From Ancylobacter aquaticus (lineage in GTDB: Bacteria; Pseudomonadota; Alphaproteobacteria; Rhizobiales; Xanthobacteraceae), in assembly GCF_004339465.1 (NCBI RefSeq), contig NZ_SMFY01000001.1, forward strand, positions 558,001 to 622,000: a DNA stretch of 64,000 bases, in the 5' to 3' direction. Positions 1 to 7,903 of this stretch are shown piece by piece. The position numbers were made by a program, and so were the translations under genes. The notes beneath the pieces are model-generated. The model had not been told where the DNA came from. It worked only from the letters and a program-made list of their open reading frames with translations, and did not search any database. Numbering within the stretch: position 1 is the stretch's first letter; the number at the start of each line of letters is the position of its first letter.

Positions 1-543
1 CGTCACGGTGGGGTAATAGACGAGCTTTTCCCGCACCAGTTCGCCGAAATAGTCGTTCTCCGGCAGCTCGTTCTCGATGAAGTCCTGATAGGCGAGTTCG
101 CCGACCGTGCGCACGCCATGGACGAGGATGACCTTCTCGTAGGTCTCGTAGGTCTCCGGGTCCTTGATCAGGCTCATGAACGGCGCCAGCCCGGTGCCGG
201 TGGAAAGCAGATAGAGCCGGCGGCCGGGGACGAGATAGTCCACCAGCAGCGTGCCAGTGGGCTTGCGCCCGACGATCACCTCGTCGCCGACCTTGAGGTG
301 CTGGAGGCGCGAGGTTAGCGGTCCGTTCGCCACCTTGATCGAGAAGAACTCTAGCGTCTCCTCGTAATTGGCGCTGGCGATGGAATAGGCGCGCAGCAGC
401 GGCTTGCCGTCCACCTGCAGGCCGATCATCACGAACTGGCCGTTCTTGAACCTCAGCGCCGGGTCGCGCGTGGTGGTGAAGGTGAACAGGTTGTCGGTCC
501 AGTGATGCACCGACAGGACACGTTCGGTGTGAAGATTGCTCAT
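1..543 (-). CDS. fpr: Ferredoxin--NADP+ reductase, 3' part cut by the window edge
   Basis: A flavoprotein that passes electrons between NADPH and ferredoxin or flavodoxin in the cytoplasm. The visible 181 residues start MSNLHTERVLSVHHWTDNLF and hold the FAD-binding RAYSIAS motif near residue 60, then the NADP-binding STGTGLAPF motif near residue 115. The family is usually about 257 residues, so roughly the last 75 lie outside the window. The ATG (543-541) follows an upstream region with a perfect inverted repeat at 565-585, which may be an operator. The gene is divergent from the VOC gene at 748. Identification rests on strong motif and whole-sequence resemblance to the bacterial subclass of Fpr proteins. 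Confidence 0.93.
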   Translation of the reverse strand, partial: MSNLHTERVLSVHHWTDNLFTFTTTRDPALRFKNGQFVMIGLQVDGKPLLRAYSIASANYEETLEFFSIKVANGPLTSRLQHLKVGDEVIVGRKPTGTLLVDYLVPGRRLYLLSTGTGLAPFMSLIKDPETYETYEKVILVHGVRTVGELAYQDFIENELPENDYFGELVREKLVYYPTVT

Positions 544-564
544 TTACAATCCATATATGTGAAA

Positions 565-585
565 ACTTCCAAACAAACTGGAAGT
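565..585. promoter_or_regulatory. Inverted repeat in the fpr leader
   Basis: ACTTCCA (565-571) and TGGAAGT (579-585) form a perfect 7+7 inverted repeat with a 7-base spacer. It lies 22 bases upstream of the fpr start in AT-rich DNA, where a transcription factor would control fpr. The regulator is unknown; the half site does not look like a SoxR box. Operator function is inferred. Confidence 0.4.
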
Positions 586-747
586 CGATGTAATTCCCTG
601 GCCACCGTTTACTGCGCATTCGGGCCGGTGTCGACCCTTTGTCACGGCTTTGCGGGCCATTCTCGCCTCGGCTTGCGCGGCGCGTCCCGGATGGGGAAAC
701 ATGGGTCGCCGGCATGGCCGTGCATCAGCAGGATTAGGGAGGCCCCG

Positions 748-1173
748 ATGTTCAGCCACATCATCCTCGGCGCGCGTGATCTTTCCCGGCTGACCGCCTT
801 CTACGACGCGGTGCTGGCGCCGCTTGGTCTGGAGCGGGTCGACGAGCCGTCCGATGGCGGGCCGCCCGGTTCGATGTGGCTGATGCCGGGGCGGCGCTGG
901 CCGCAATTCTTCGTGCAGCTGCCGTTCAACGGCCTGCCAGCGAGCTGGGGAAATGGCACGCAGGTGAGCTTCGCCGCGCCCTCGCCGGCGGCGGTGGACG
1001 CGGCGTGGCGGGCGCTTTTGTCGAATGGCGGCATTGATGAGGGAGCGCCGGGCCTGCGGCCGGACTATGCCCCCGACTATTACGGCGCCTATGGCCGCGA
1101 CCCCGAGGGCAACAAGCTGTGCTTCGTGCATCTGGCCGAGCTGCAAGACCTGACCGTGCGGGCCGGCGCCTGA
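748..1173 (+). CDS. VOC/glyoxalase-family protein
   Basis: A 141-residue protein that is a single vicinal-oxygen-chelate fold unit. It opens MFSHIILGARDLSRLTAFYD, the usual first strand and helix, and ends with the typical DPEGNKLCFVH strand. Family members are metal enzymes such as glyoxalases, dioxygenases or resistance proteins, and the substrate cannot be told here. The ATG at 748 was chosen because AGGGAGG lies just upstream at about 736-742 and the fold begins exactly there. The longer open frame upstream has no family resemblance. It stands between the divergent fpr and a convergent GGDEF gene. Confidence 0.85.
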   Translation: MFSHIILGARDLSRLTAFYDAVLAPLGLERVDEPSDGGPPGSMWLMPGRRWPQFFVQLPFNGLPASWGNGTQVSFAAPSPAAVDAAWRALLSNGGIDEGAPGLRPDYAPDYYGAYGRDPEGNKLCFVHLAELQDLTVRAGA

Positions 1174-1206
1174 GGCGGGCACACGCCTGTCTCAAGTGGA
1201 CGGGGG

Positions 1207-2691
1207 TCAAAGGCCGGGATCGGCCGGTCGCCGGTCCTCTACCATTTTCGCTTCCGCTCGGCGGACCACCAATTCCAGCCGGTCGCCCGGCGCGCTGGTG
1301 GCGAGGCCGAGCGACAGGCTGAGTGTGCTGGCGGAATAGAACTGGTTGTTGAGCACCGCCAGCTCGCGGATGTTCTCCATTACCGCATGTCCCGCTTCCG
1401 CATCGGTCCCCGGCATGAGCACCGCGAATTCGTTGCCGGCGATGCGGGCGGCGCAGTGCTGCGGGTCCACAGCCTTGGCGATGATCTCGCCGGCGCGGCG
1501 CAGCAGCATGTCGCCGGCGGCCTGGCCGAGATGATCGTTGACCTTCTTCAGGTCGTTGAGGTGAATCATGATGACCGTGACCGGGAACGGCCCGCGACGC
1601 TCCAGCCGGTTCAACTCGTCGACATAGAAGGTGCGGTTGCAAAGCTTGGTCAGCACGTCGTGCTTGCCGAGATATTCGAGATAGGCCTCGGCTTTCTTGC
1701 GGGCGGTGATGTCGGTGAGCGCCACCTGCACCAGCGACCAGTCGTCCTCATGGCCGGGCAGCACCGAGAACTGCAGATGCACATGCAGCAGCTCGCCGCC
1801 CAGCGTGTAGTTGACCACCTCGCGGGTGTCGAAGATCCGGCCGTTCCACAGTTCGATCAGCTGCTCGCGGAAATGGCGCTGCATGTCGTCGCGAAAGATA
1901 TCCGCCACATTCTCGGTGAGTTCGGCGGTGCTGCCGGCGCCAAACATTTCCAGCGTATGGTGGTTGACCTCGATCACCCGGATTTCGCTGAGGCAGCGCT
2001 GCACGAATTCAGGGTGCACATCGGTGAACACCCGGAAATCCTCGATGCCGCGATAACGCAGATCGTCCATCAGCTGCTTGATGGTGGAGAAATCCTCCAC
2101 CCATAGCGACACCGGCGAGTGCTGAAACAGCCCCTTGGCATAGCGCTCCGCGCTGGCGGCCTGGCGGCGAGCAGTCTCGCGGGCGGTCACATCCTCGGCG
2201 GAAAGCAGGACGCGGCCGAGGCTCTCCTCGTAACCGGGCAGGACGATGCCCTTGAGCTGGATATCGAGGCGCTCGCCGGTCAGCGTGTAGTTGACGGCCT
2301 GGCTGGCAAAGCTCGTATGCCCGTCCCAGAGCTGCGACAATTCCTCGATATGAGTGACGAGCATGTCGTCGCGAAAGACCTTGTCGAGATTGGCGACGAG
2401 GTGGGACAGGCTGCTGGCCTCGAACAGGGTGAGCGTGCGCTGGTTGACCTGCAGCACCTTGATGCGCGCCGAGCACTCGGCCACGCGATCGGGGTGGCCG
2501 CGCAGATGGTCGCGCAGCGATGTCACGCCTTCGGCCCGCCAGCGATCGAAAAGCTCGCGCACCGCGCTGAAATCCTCCAGCCACAGCGAGATCGGCGCGA
2601 GGTCGAACATGTCCTCATGTTCAGGCCGCGCGGCGCGGGCGGAGACGATTCGCGGCCCCAGCGGCGACACGCTCGACTTGTTCGGCTTCAT
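1207..2691 (-). CDS. Tandem PAS-like sensor with degenerate GGDEF domain
   Basis: A 494-residue soluble protein. Two related modules of about 130 residues come first. Each begins with a P(I/V)SLW(L/V)EDFS block and ends with a PAS-like VxLxxEDVTAR or VALTDITAR strand, so they are an internal duplication. A GGDEF-family domain follows from about residue 345. The signature is AGNEF (about 418-422) instead of GG(D/E)EF. The first metal-binding segment reads MIHLNDLKKVND where active cyclases have DxDxFKxxND, so both metal Asp residues are replaced. It is probably not a working diguanylate cyclase and may bind GTP or a partner instead. The ATG at 2691 begins a plausible start; the frame runs upstream without family resemblance. 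Confidence 0.85.
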   Translation of the reverse strand: MKPNKSSVSPLGPRIVSARAARPEHEDMFDLAPISLWLEDFSAVRELFDRWRAEGVTSLRDHLRGHPDRVAECSARIKVLQVNQRTLTLFEASSLSHLVANLDKVFRDDMLVTHIEELSQLWDGHTSFASQAVNYTLTGERLDIQLKGIVLPGYEESLGRVLLSAEDVTARETARRQAASAERYAKGLFQHSPVSLWVEDFSTIKQLMDDLRYRGIEDFRVFTDVHPEFVQRCLSEIRVIEVNHHTLEMFGAGSTAELTENVADIFRDDMQRHFREQLIELWNGRIFDTREVVNYTLGGELLHVHLQFSVLPGHEDDWSLVQVALTDITARKKAEAYLEYLGKHDVLTKLCNRTFYVDELNRLERRGPFPVTVIMIHLNDLKKVNDHLGQAAGDMLLRRAGEIIAKAVDPQHCAARIAGNEFAVLMPGTDAEAGHAVMENIRELAVLNNQFYSASTLSLSLGLATSAPGDRLELVVRRAEAKMVEDRRPADPGL

Positions 2692-2943
2692 CGCGGCATA
2701 CCGATCATGGTCATGAGGGAGGATCGGGAGAGTGTGGCGCCGGTATCGTGGCGCATCATAACGGCAGGCAGGGGGTAATATAAGACCATTCAGTCTGAAT
2801 TCGGGCGAATTAAGCGAATTGCGGCCCATCTGCAACCCAGGTTGACAGGGGCCCGCGTGGAGCCCTGAGGGCTGTACGAATCCACTCTATCTTATATCTT
2901 CCCGCCTGCGGAACGCCATCCGCGAGGCCGTCGCGGGTGTGAC

Positions 2944-4329
2944 ATGAACGACATCGTCTGTATTTCGCCGATCGACGGCTCGGAACTGGCCCGCCGTCCC
3001 GCCGCCACGCAGGCGGCGATCGAGCGCGCGGTGGCGAGTGCCCGCGCGGCACAGCGCGACTGGCGCCGTGTGCCCATTGCCGAGCGGACGGCGCATGTGC
3101 TGCGCTTCCTCGACGCCATGCTGGCGATGAACCAGGAGATCGTGCCCGAACTTGCCCAGCAGATGGGCCGCCCGGTGCGCTATGGCGGCGAGTTCGGCGG
3201 CTTCGAGGAGCGGGTGCGCTATGTCGCCGACATGGCGGAGGAGGCGCTGGCCCCGGTCATCCCGCACGACGACCGGCCCGGCTTCACCCGCTACATCAGG
3301 CGCGACCCGCTTGGCCTCGTGCTGGTGGTGGCGCCTTGGAATTATCCCTATCTCACGGCGGTGAACACCATCGCCCCGGCGCTGATCGCGGGAAACGCCG
3401 TGCTGCTCAAGCATGCCGCGCAGACCCTCCTTGTCGGGGAGCGTTTCCAGATGGCGATGGATCGCGCCGGCCTGCCGCAGGGGTTGTTCGTCAATCTGGT
3501 GCTGACCCACGATCAGACCTCCCGCCTCATCGGCTCGGGGGCGGTGGACTTCGTCAATTTCACCGGCTCGGTGGAGGGCGGGAGGGCCATCGAGCGGGCG
3601 GCGGCGGGCACCTTCACCCCGCTGGGGCTGGAACTGGGCGGCAAGGACCCCGCCTATGTCAGGGCCGATGCGAATCTCGATTTTGCGGTGGCGAACCTCG
3701 TGGACGGGGCCTTCTACAATTCCGGCCAGTGCTGCTGCGGCATCGAGCGCATCTATGTGCACGAAAGCCTCTATGACCGCTTCGTCGACGGTTTCGTGGA
3801 CCTCACCTCGAACTACGTGCTCGGTAACCCGCTTGATGAGGCGACGACGCTAGGGCCGATGGCGCAGAAGCGCTTCGCCGACCTCATTCGCGGCCAGATC
3901 CGCGAGGCGGTGGACCGGGGCGCGACGTCCCATATCGATCCCGCCGCCTTTCCCGCCGACAGGGAAGGCACGCCCTATCTCGCGCCGCAGGTGCTGACCG
4001 GGGTCGATCATTCCATGTCGGTCATGCGGGACGAGAGCTTCGGCCCGGTGGTCGGCATCATGAAGGTTAAGGGCGATGAGGACGCACTGGCGCTGATGAA
4101 CGACAGCGCCTACGGCCTCACCGCCTCGGTCTGGACCACCGACCTTGAGGCGGCCGAGCGGCTGGGCAGCGAGATCGAGACCGGCACCGTGTTCATGAAC
4201 CGCTGCGACTATCTCGACCCGGGCCTCGCCTGGACCGGGGTGAAGGACACCGGGCGCGGGGCCTCGCTCTCGCGCATCGGCTTCGAGAACCTCACGCGAC
4301 CGAAGTCCTTCCATCTGCGCCACGGCTGA
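2944..4329 (+). CDS. NAD(P)-dependent aldehyde dehydrogenase
   Basis: A 461-residue member of the aldehyde dehydrogenase superfamily, oxidising an aldehyde to the acid with NAD(P)+. The PWNYPYL cofactor-site motif, the general base Glu230 in LELGGKDP, and the catalytic Cys in GQCCCG (Cys263-265, middle one by analogy) are all present. The C-terminal ESFGPVV motif is also intact. It is slightly shorter than the usual 480-500 residues because the N-terminus is compact. The substrate is not predictable. The last 38 bases overlap the 3' end of the convergent Hsp70-like gene. Confidence 0.92.
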   Translation: MNDIVCISPIDGSELARRPAATQAAIERAVASARAAQRDWRRVPIAERTAHVLRFLDAMLAMNQEIVPELAQQMGRPVRYGGEFGGFEERVRYVADMAEEALAPVIPHDDRPGFTRYIRRDPLGLVLVVAPWNYPYLTAVNTIAPALIAGNAVLLKHAAQTLLVGERFQMAMDRAGLPQGLFVNLVLTHDQTSRLIGSGAVDFVNFTGSVEGGRAIERAAAGTFTPLGLELGGKDPAYVRADANLDFAVANLVDGAFYNSGQCCCGIERIYVHESLYDRFVDGFVDLTSNYVLGNPLDEATTLGPMAQKRFADLIRGQIREAVDRGATSHIDPAAFPADREGTPYLAPQVLTGVDHSMSVMRDESFGPVVGIMKVKGDEDALALMNDSAYGLTASVWTTDLEAAERLGSEIETGTVFMNRCDYLDPGLAWTGVKDTGRGASLSRIGFENLTRPKSFHLRHG

Positions 4330-5593
4330 ATTTGCCGTAGCGGCGCGCGGCCTCGATGGCGAGGCCGGTGCCGACCGAGCCGAACGTGTCGCCCTCCACC
4401 GTGCGCGCCTGCGGCACGGTCGCGCGGATGGCGGCGCGCACATGGGCGAGCCGGGTGGACCCGCCGGTGAGGAACAGCGCGTCGATGTCGCCCGCCTTCA
4501 GCCCGGCCTGATCGAGGCAGAGGCCGACCCGCCGGGCGATGCGATCGGCCAGGCCCTTTGTGTGGGCGACGAGTTCGTCCGGCGTCACCCCCACCGACAG
4601 CCCCGCTTCCAGCCAGCTGAGATCGACCCGGGCCTCCTTGGCTTCGGCTAGCGCGATCTTCGCCGCCTCGGCCTCCATCGCCAGCGTATGGCCACGCTGC
4701 TCCTCGATCACCCGGATGAGGCGCTCCACCCGGTGCGGCTCGGCCGCCTCGCGCCGCACCTCGTTGAGTTCGCGCACGGTCCTGGGCGTGTAGAGCCGGT
4801 TGATGCTCGACCAGGTCGCCAGTTCGTGGAAATAACCGCTCGGCACATCGCGGCCGGGGCGCTTCATCGGGCTGCGATAGCCCAGCAGCGGCATCAGCGC
4901 GCCAAGGCTCAGCGTGCGGTCGAAATCGGTGCCGCCGATCCGCACGCCGTCATTGGCGAGGATATCGTCGGTACGGTCCTCGCGCCCCCGGCGCCCTTCG
5001 CCCAGCCGGACGATGGAGAAATCCGACGTGCCGCCGCCTATATCGGCAATGAGCGCGATTTCCTCGCCCGCCACCTGCTGCTCATAGTCGAGCGCGGCGG
5101 CGATGGGCTCGAACTGGGTGGAAATCTCGCGGAAGCCGATATCGGCGGCGATGGTGCGCAGCGTGTCCTCCGCCTTGCGATTGGCGGCCACATCGTCATC
5201 GACGAAGAACACCGGCCGGCCGAGCACCACGCTGGCCAGCCCGGTGCCGGCATCGTCTTCCGCCCGCGCCTTCACCGCCCTGAGATAATCGGCGATCACC
5301 TCGCGAAAGCCGATGGCGCGGCGGCCGATCTGGGTCTTCTCCTCGATCAGCGCGCTGCCCAGCACCGCCTTGAGCGAGCGCATCAACCGTCCGTCCTCGC
5401 CCTCGACATAGCGGGCCATGGCGGCGCGGCCGATGGCGAGCGCGCCCTGCCGGTCGTAGAAAACCGCGCTCGGCACCGTGGTCATGCCGTCCTCCAGCGC
5501 CGCCAGCACCGGGCCGCCCTCGCGCCAGAAGGCCAGCGTGGTGTTGGACGTGCCGAAATCGAGGCCGCAAAATGGGGTGGGGCCGAAATTCAT
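4292..5593 (-). CDS. Hsp70-family chaperone-like ATPase (YegD type)
   Basis: A 433-residue protein with the actin-like ATPase fold of Hsp70. It starts with the phosphate-1 loop GLDFGTSNTTLAF, has the phosphate-2 loop ADIGGGTSDFS near residue 185, and an adenosine motif FLTGGSTRL near the end. It lacks the roughly 200-residue substrate-binding domain of DnaK, which matches the short YegD group. The role of YegD proteins is poorly known. The stop lies inside the end of the convergent aldehyde dehydrogenase gene, an overlap of 38 bases. Confidence 0.9.
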   Translation of the reverse strand: MNFGPTPFCGLDFGTSNTTLAFWREGGPVLAALEDGMTTVPSAVFYDRQGALAIGRAAMARYVEGEDGRLMRSLKAVLGSALIEEKTQIGRRAIGFREVIADYLRAVKARAEDDAGTGLASVVLGRPVFFVDDDVAANRKAEDTLRTIAADIGFREISTQFEPIAAALDYEQQVAGEEIALIADIGGGTSDFSIVRLGEGRRGREDRTDDILANDGVRIGGTDFDRTLSLGALMPLLGYRSPMKRPGRDVPSGYFHELATWSSINRLYTPRTVRELNEVRREAAEPHRVERLIRVIEEQRGHTLAMEAEAAKIALAEAKEARVDLSWLEAGLSVGVTPDELVAHTKGLADRIARRVGLCLDQAGLKAGDIDALFLTGGSTRLAHVRAAIRATVPQARTVEGDTFGSVGTGLAIEAARRYGKFSRGADGRTSVA

Positions 5594-5689
5594 GCAAAAG
5601 CTCCCGCCGGAAGGGGCGCCTTCCTAAAGGCTTCGCTTCGCATCTTCAACTGACATGATGTTGACGGAGCCGGCCGGAGAGGCCACAGC

Positions 5690-5809
5690 TTGGCAACATT
5701 CATAGGGAACAACGCCGTGACGCTGCACAATTGGACGATGAAGCACTCGATCGCCGTGGTGGTCATCACGCTTGTGGCTGTCGGCGCCTTCCTGTTCAGC
5801 TGGACCTGA
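5690..5809 (+). CDS. Possible 39-residue single-span membrane peptide
   Basis: A short open frame starting at TTG 5690, seven bases after a GGAGAGG ribosome binding site (5676-5682). It encodes LATFIGNNAVTLHNWTMKHS, followed by a hydrophobic run (about residues 19-35) and a terminal SWT. One membrane helix is predicted. A start at ATG 5738 would give only 23 residues. I do not recognise a family; the good ribosome binding site and the clean hydrophobic helix are the only support. Confidence 0.35.
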   Translation: MATFIGNNAVTLHNWTMKHSIAVVVITLVAVGAFLFSWT

Positions 5810-5981
5810 GCAGCGGCTTGTGGCCCGGGGTTCTCGTCCGAGCTTCTGGCCATTGTCACATTCCGTCCCTATGTGAAGGAAAGGTCCCGTCGCGGGCCTG
5901 ATCTGGGGTGCGCCGACCCGCCTGTCCTGTCTTCGCGGCGGGCGGGGCGATCGTCCCGGTCTCCAGGTTCCCCCGGGAGGA

Positions 5982-6656
5982 GTGTCGTCCGCCGTGCTGT
6001 CCCCGCCGCCGACCGAAGACCGTGCCGAAGACCGGCAGACCGCCGGGCCGGACGCGGCATTGCGCCTGTCCGAGGTGCTGAACGGCATTGCGGCGGATGA
6101 ATCGCGAGAGCGCATTGCGGTGGGCGATTTGCTGAAGGTGATGCAGGAGCGGGCCTTCGGGCCGCTGATGCTGATCTTTGCGCTGCCCAACGCGCTGCCC
6201 ACCCCGCCCGGCACGTCCTCGGTGCTCGGCGCGCCGCTGGTCTTCCTCACCGCCCAGCTCGCGCTCGGCTGGTCGCCCTGGCTGCCGCCGATCATCGCCC
6301 GCCGCTCCATCGCCCGCAAGGATTTCGCCGCCTTCGTCGCCAAGGCGACGCCCTGGCTCGCCCGGGCGGAGAGGCTGCTGCGGCCACGCCTCGGCGTGCT
6401 CGCGCACCCGCCGGCGGAGAATATCGTCGGGGTGATGTGCTTCGTGCTGGCGGTGGTACTGGTGCTGCCGATCCCGCTTGGCAACATGCTGCCGGCGCTG
6501 GCCATCTGCATTCTCGCGCTCGGCATCCTGGAGCGTGACGGGATATGGATCCTCACCGGTATGGCGGTGGCCGTCGCCTCGCTCGGCGTCGTCTCGGGCG
6601 TTGTCTGGGCCTTCATCAAGACCGGGCTGTTCCTGCTGCACCAGCTGATCGGCTGA
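5982..6656 (+). CDS. ExoD-family exopolysaccharide synthesis membrane protein
   Basis: A 224-residue integral membrane protein of the ExoD family, named after a Sinorhizobium protein needed for exopolysaccharide production and alkaline tolerance. The N-terminal 35 residues are polar. The conserved LSEVLNGI, FGPLMLIFALPNALPTPPG and LPIPLGNMLPALAI segments are all present, with several hydrophobic helices to the end. The GTG at 5982 sits only one base after GGGAGG (5975-5980), so GTG 5994 is an alternative start. The biochemical activity of ExoD is unknown. Confidence 0.85.
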   Translation: MSSAVLSPPPTEDRAEDRQTAGPDAALRLSEVLNGIAADESRERIAVGDLLKVMQERAFGPLMLIFALPNALPTPPGTSSVLGAPLVFLTAQLALGWSPWLPPIIARRSIARKDFAAFVAKATPWLARAERLLRPRLGVLAHPPAENIVGVMCFVLAVVLVLPIPLGNMLPALAICILALGILERDGIWILTGMAVAVASLGVVSGVVWAFIKTGLFLLHQLIG

Positions 6657-6683
6657 GCGTGGGGCGGCCCTGCGCCGGCCGGT

Positions 6684-6896
6684 TCAGCCCTGCGCGCGGG
6701 CGTTCTCCAGCGCGCGGGTCAGCATGTCGAGGCATTCATGCGCCTGCTCCTGGCCGCTCGCATCGCCGCGCAGCCGGAAGGCGATGTCGCGCAGATCGCG
6801 TATGGCAACATCGACGGCGGTGAGGATGTCGATATCGAGGTCGCCCTCGCTCTCGGGAGCGGGGACACGGACGGGGAACGGGACAACGTTACTCAT
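6684..6896 (-). CDS. Small conserved-looking protein of unknown function
   Basis: A 70-residue acidic soluble protein beginning MSNVVPFPVRVPAPESEGDL, then a helical region with regular Leu, Ile and Ala spacing (about 22-68). No catalytic motif, signal peptide or membrane segment is visible. The MSNVVPFP start is common in small alphaproteobacterial proteins, which supports this start. It lies convergent to the ExoD-family gene, with 27 bases between the stops. I do not recognise a named family. Confidence 0.6.
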   Translation of the reverse strand: MSNVVPFPVRVPAPESEGDLDIDILTAVDVAIRDLRDIAFRLRGDASGQEQAHECLDMLTRALENARAQG

Positions 6897-7033
6897 GCGA
6901 CTTCAGGACTCGTGTTCGGCGAATCGCCGTGGCGTTTATCCCCGGAAACATGCCCGCAATTGGTTAATGACCCGCTCCCGTTACCGGCCTTGCGCGTTTT
7001 CGCGACGGTTTGGCGGCGACGAACTGAAATGCG

Positions 7034-7090
7034 GTCAATATACAGTCAATATAATATTGTATTGACATTGAATGCGTCACTGACTAGTTT
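7034..7090 (+). promoter_or_regulatory. Promoter with three TCAATA half sites upstream of the DUF983 gene
   Basis: An AT-rich island in GC-rich DNA. GTCAATA occurs at 7034-7040 and again at 7045-7051, exactly 11 bases later. Its reverse complement TATTGAC lies at 7060-7066, making a perfect 7-8-7 inverted repeat. The last half site overlaps a perfect -35 TTGACA (7062-7067). Seventeen bases later comes a weak -10 TAGTTT (7085-7090). A repressor or activator site overlapping the promoter of the gene starting at 7155 is inferred. Confidence 0.5.
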
Positions 7091-7154
7091 TTGAATGTAC
7101 CGTGCGCCGTCAGTGCGCTTGCGTCGATGAGTGCCGGCGCGCAGGAGAACCGCC

Positions 7155-7595
7155 ATGTCCGCCCGCTTGCCTTCCGTGCCGGCCGCCGACCGGCACTATG
7201 CCCGGCTGTCGCCCTTCACCTGCGGCATGCGTGCCTGCTGCCCGCGCTGCGGCGAGGGCAAGCTGTTCGACGGGTTCTTGAAGCTGGCGCCGCGCTGCGA
7301 GGTCTGCGGCCTCGATTATTCCTTTGCCGACCCGGCGGACGGCCCGGCCTTCTTCGTCATCTGCTTCGTCTGCGTGCCGGCGGTGATCTTCGGCCTGTGG
7401 CTGGAAGTGGCATTTCAGGTGCCCTACTGGGTCCACCTCGTCACCACACTGCCGGTGCTGCTGCTGACCTGCATTCCGCCGCTACGCCCGCTCAAGGGCT
7501 GGATGGTGGCCAGCCAGTTCTACTACAGGGCCGAGGAAGGCCGCCTCGTCACCGCCGACGAAGCGGCGCACGCCACTTCAGTTACTCGCGAGTAA
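7155..7595 (+). CDS. DUF983 membrane protein with zinc-ribbon-like cysteines
   Basis: A 146-residue protein of the DUF983 family, often encoded near respiratory genes but without a settled function. Two CxxC pairs, CPRCGEGKLF near residue 34 and CEVCGLDY near residue 54, form a likely zinc ribbon. Two hydrophobic helices follow at about 70-90 and 95-115, then the family motif RPLKGWM. The start at 7155 has AGGAGA six bases upstream; an upstream in-frame start at 7131 lacks a comparable site. Transcription probably begins at the promoter near 7085. Confidence 0.85.
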   Translation: MSARLPSVPAADRHYARLSPFTCGMRACCPRCGEGKLFDGFLKLAPRCEVCGLDYSFADPADGPAFFVICFVCVPAVIFGLWLEVAFQVPYWVHLVTTLPVLLLTCIPPLRPLKGWMVASQFYYRAEEGRLVTADEAAHATSVTRE

Positions 7596-7874
7596 GGGGC
7601 GCCCCGGTGCCGCCCTGGCGCGCCGTTCTCGCGGCGATGACGCTCTCCCGGCAGCCTGTTCTTGGCGCCGCTGAGGCCGTTCCTGTTCAACGCTTCGGCT
7701 CTGTGGCGCCGGCACCCTTACGAACCTGAACCCTTACGAATATGTCGCTTGCTGGCACTCTGCCGGCAACGTGCTGTGGACGTTTCGGGCGGCGCGGCCG
7801 GTGGATACCCCAAGCAGGGGTGAGGCTCTCACTGATGGCTTGACTCTCGGCGCGGATGGAGTCGTTTTAAGTAG
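7596..7874. other. Non-coding interval before the mutasome, with an 11-base direct repeat
   Basis: No gene is supported here. An exact 11-base direct repeat, ACCCTTACGAA, occurs at 7714-7724 and 7730-7740 (period 16). A possible -35 TTGACT is at 7840-7845 with TTTTAA near 7865-7870, just before the LexA box. Confidence 0.4.
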
Positions 7875-7889
7875 GAACAAAACATGAAC
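7875..7889 (+). promoter_or_regulatory. LexA (SOS) box of the imuA-imuB-dnaE2 operon
   Basis: GAAC-N7-GAAC at 7875-7889 matches the alphaproteobacterial LexA direct-repeat operator exactly. It lies 14 bases before the imuA ATG and just downstream of the likely -10. Control of this mutasome by LexA is established in Caulobacter and relatives; here it is inferred from the site. Confidence 0.85.
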
Positions 7890-7903
7890 GATGAAAGCCC
7901 CCC

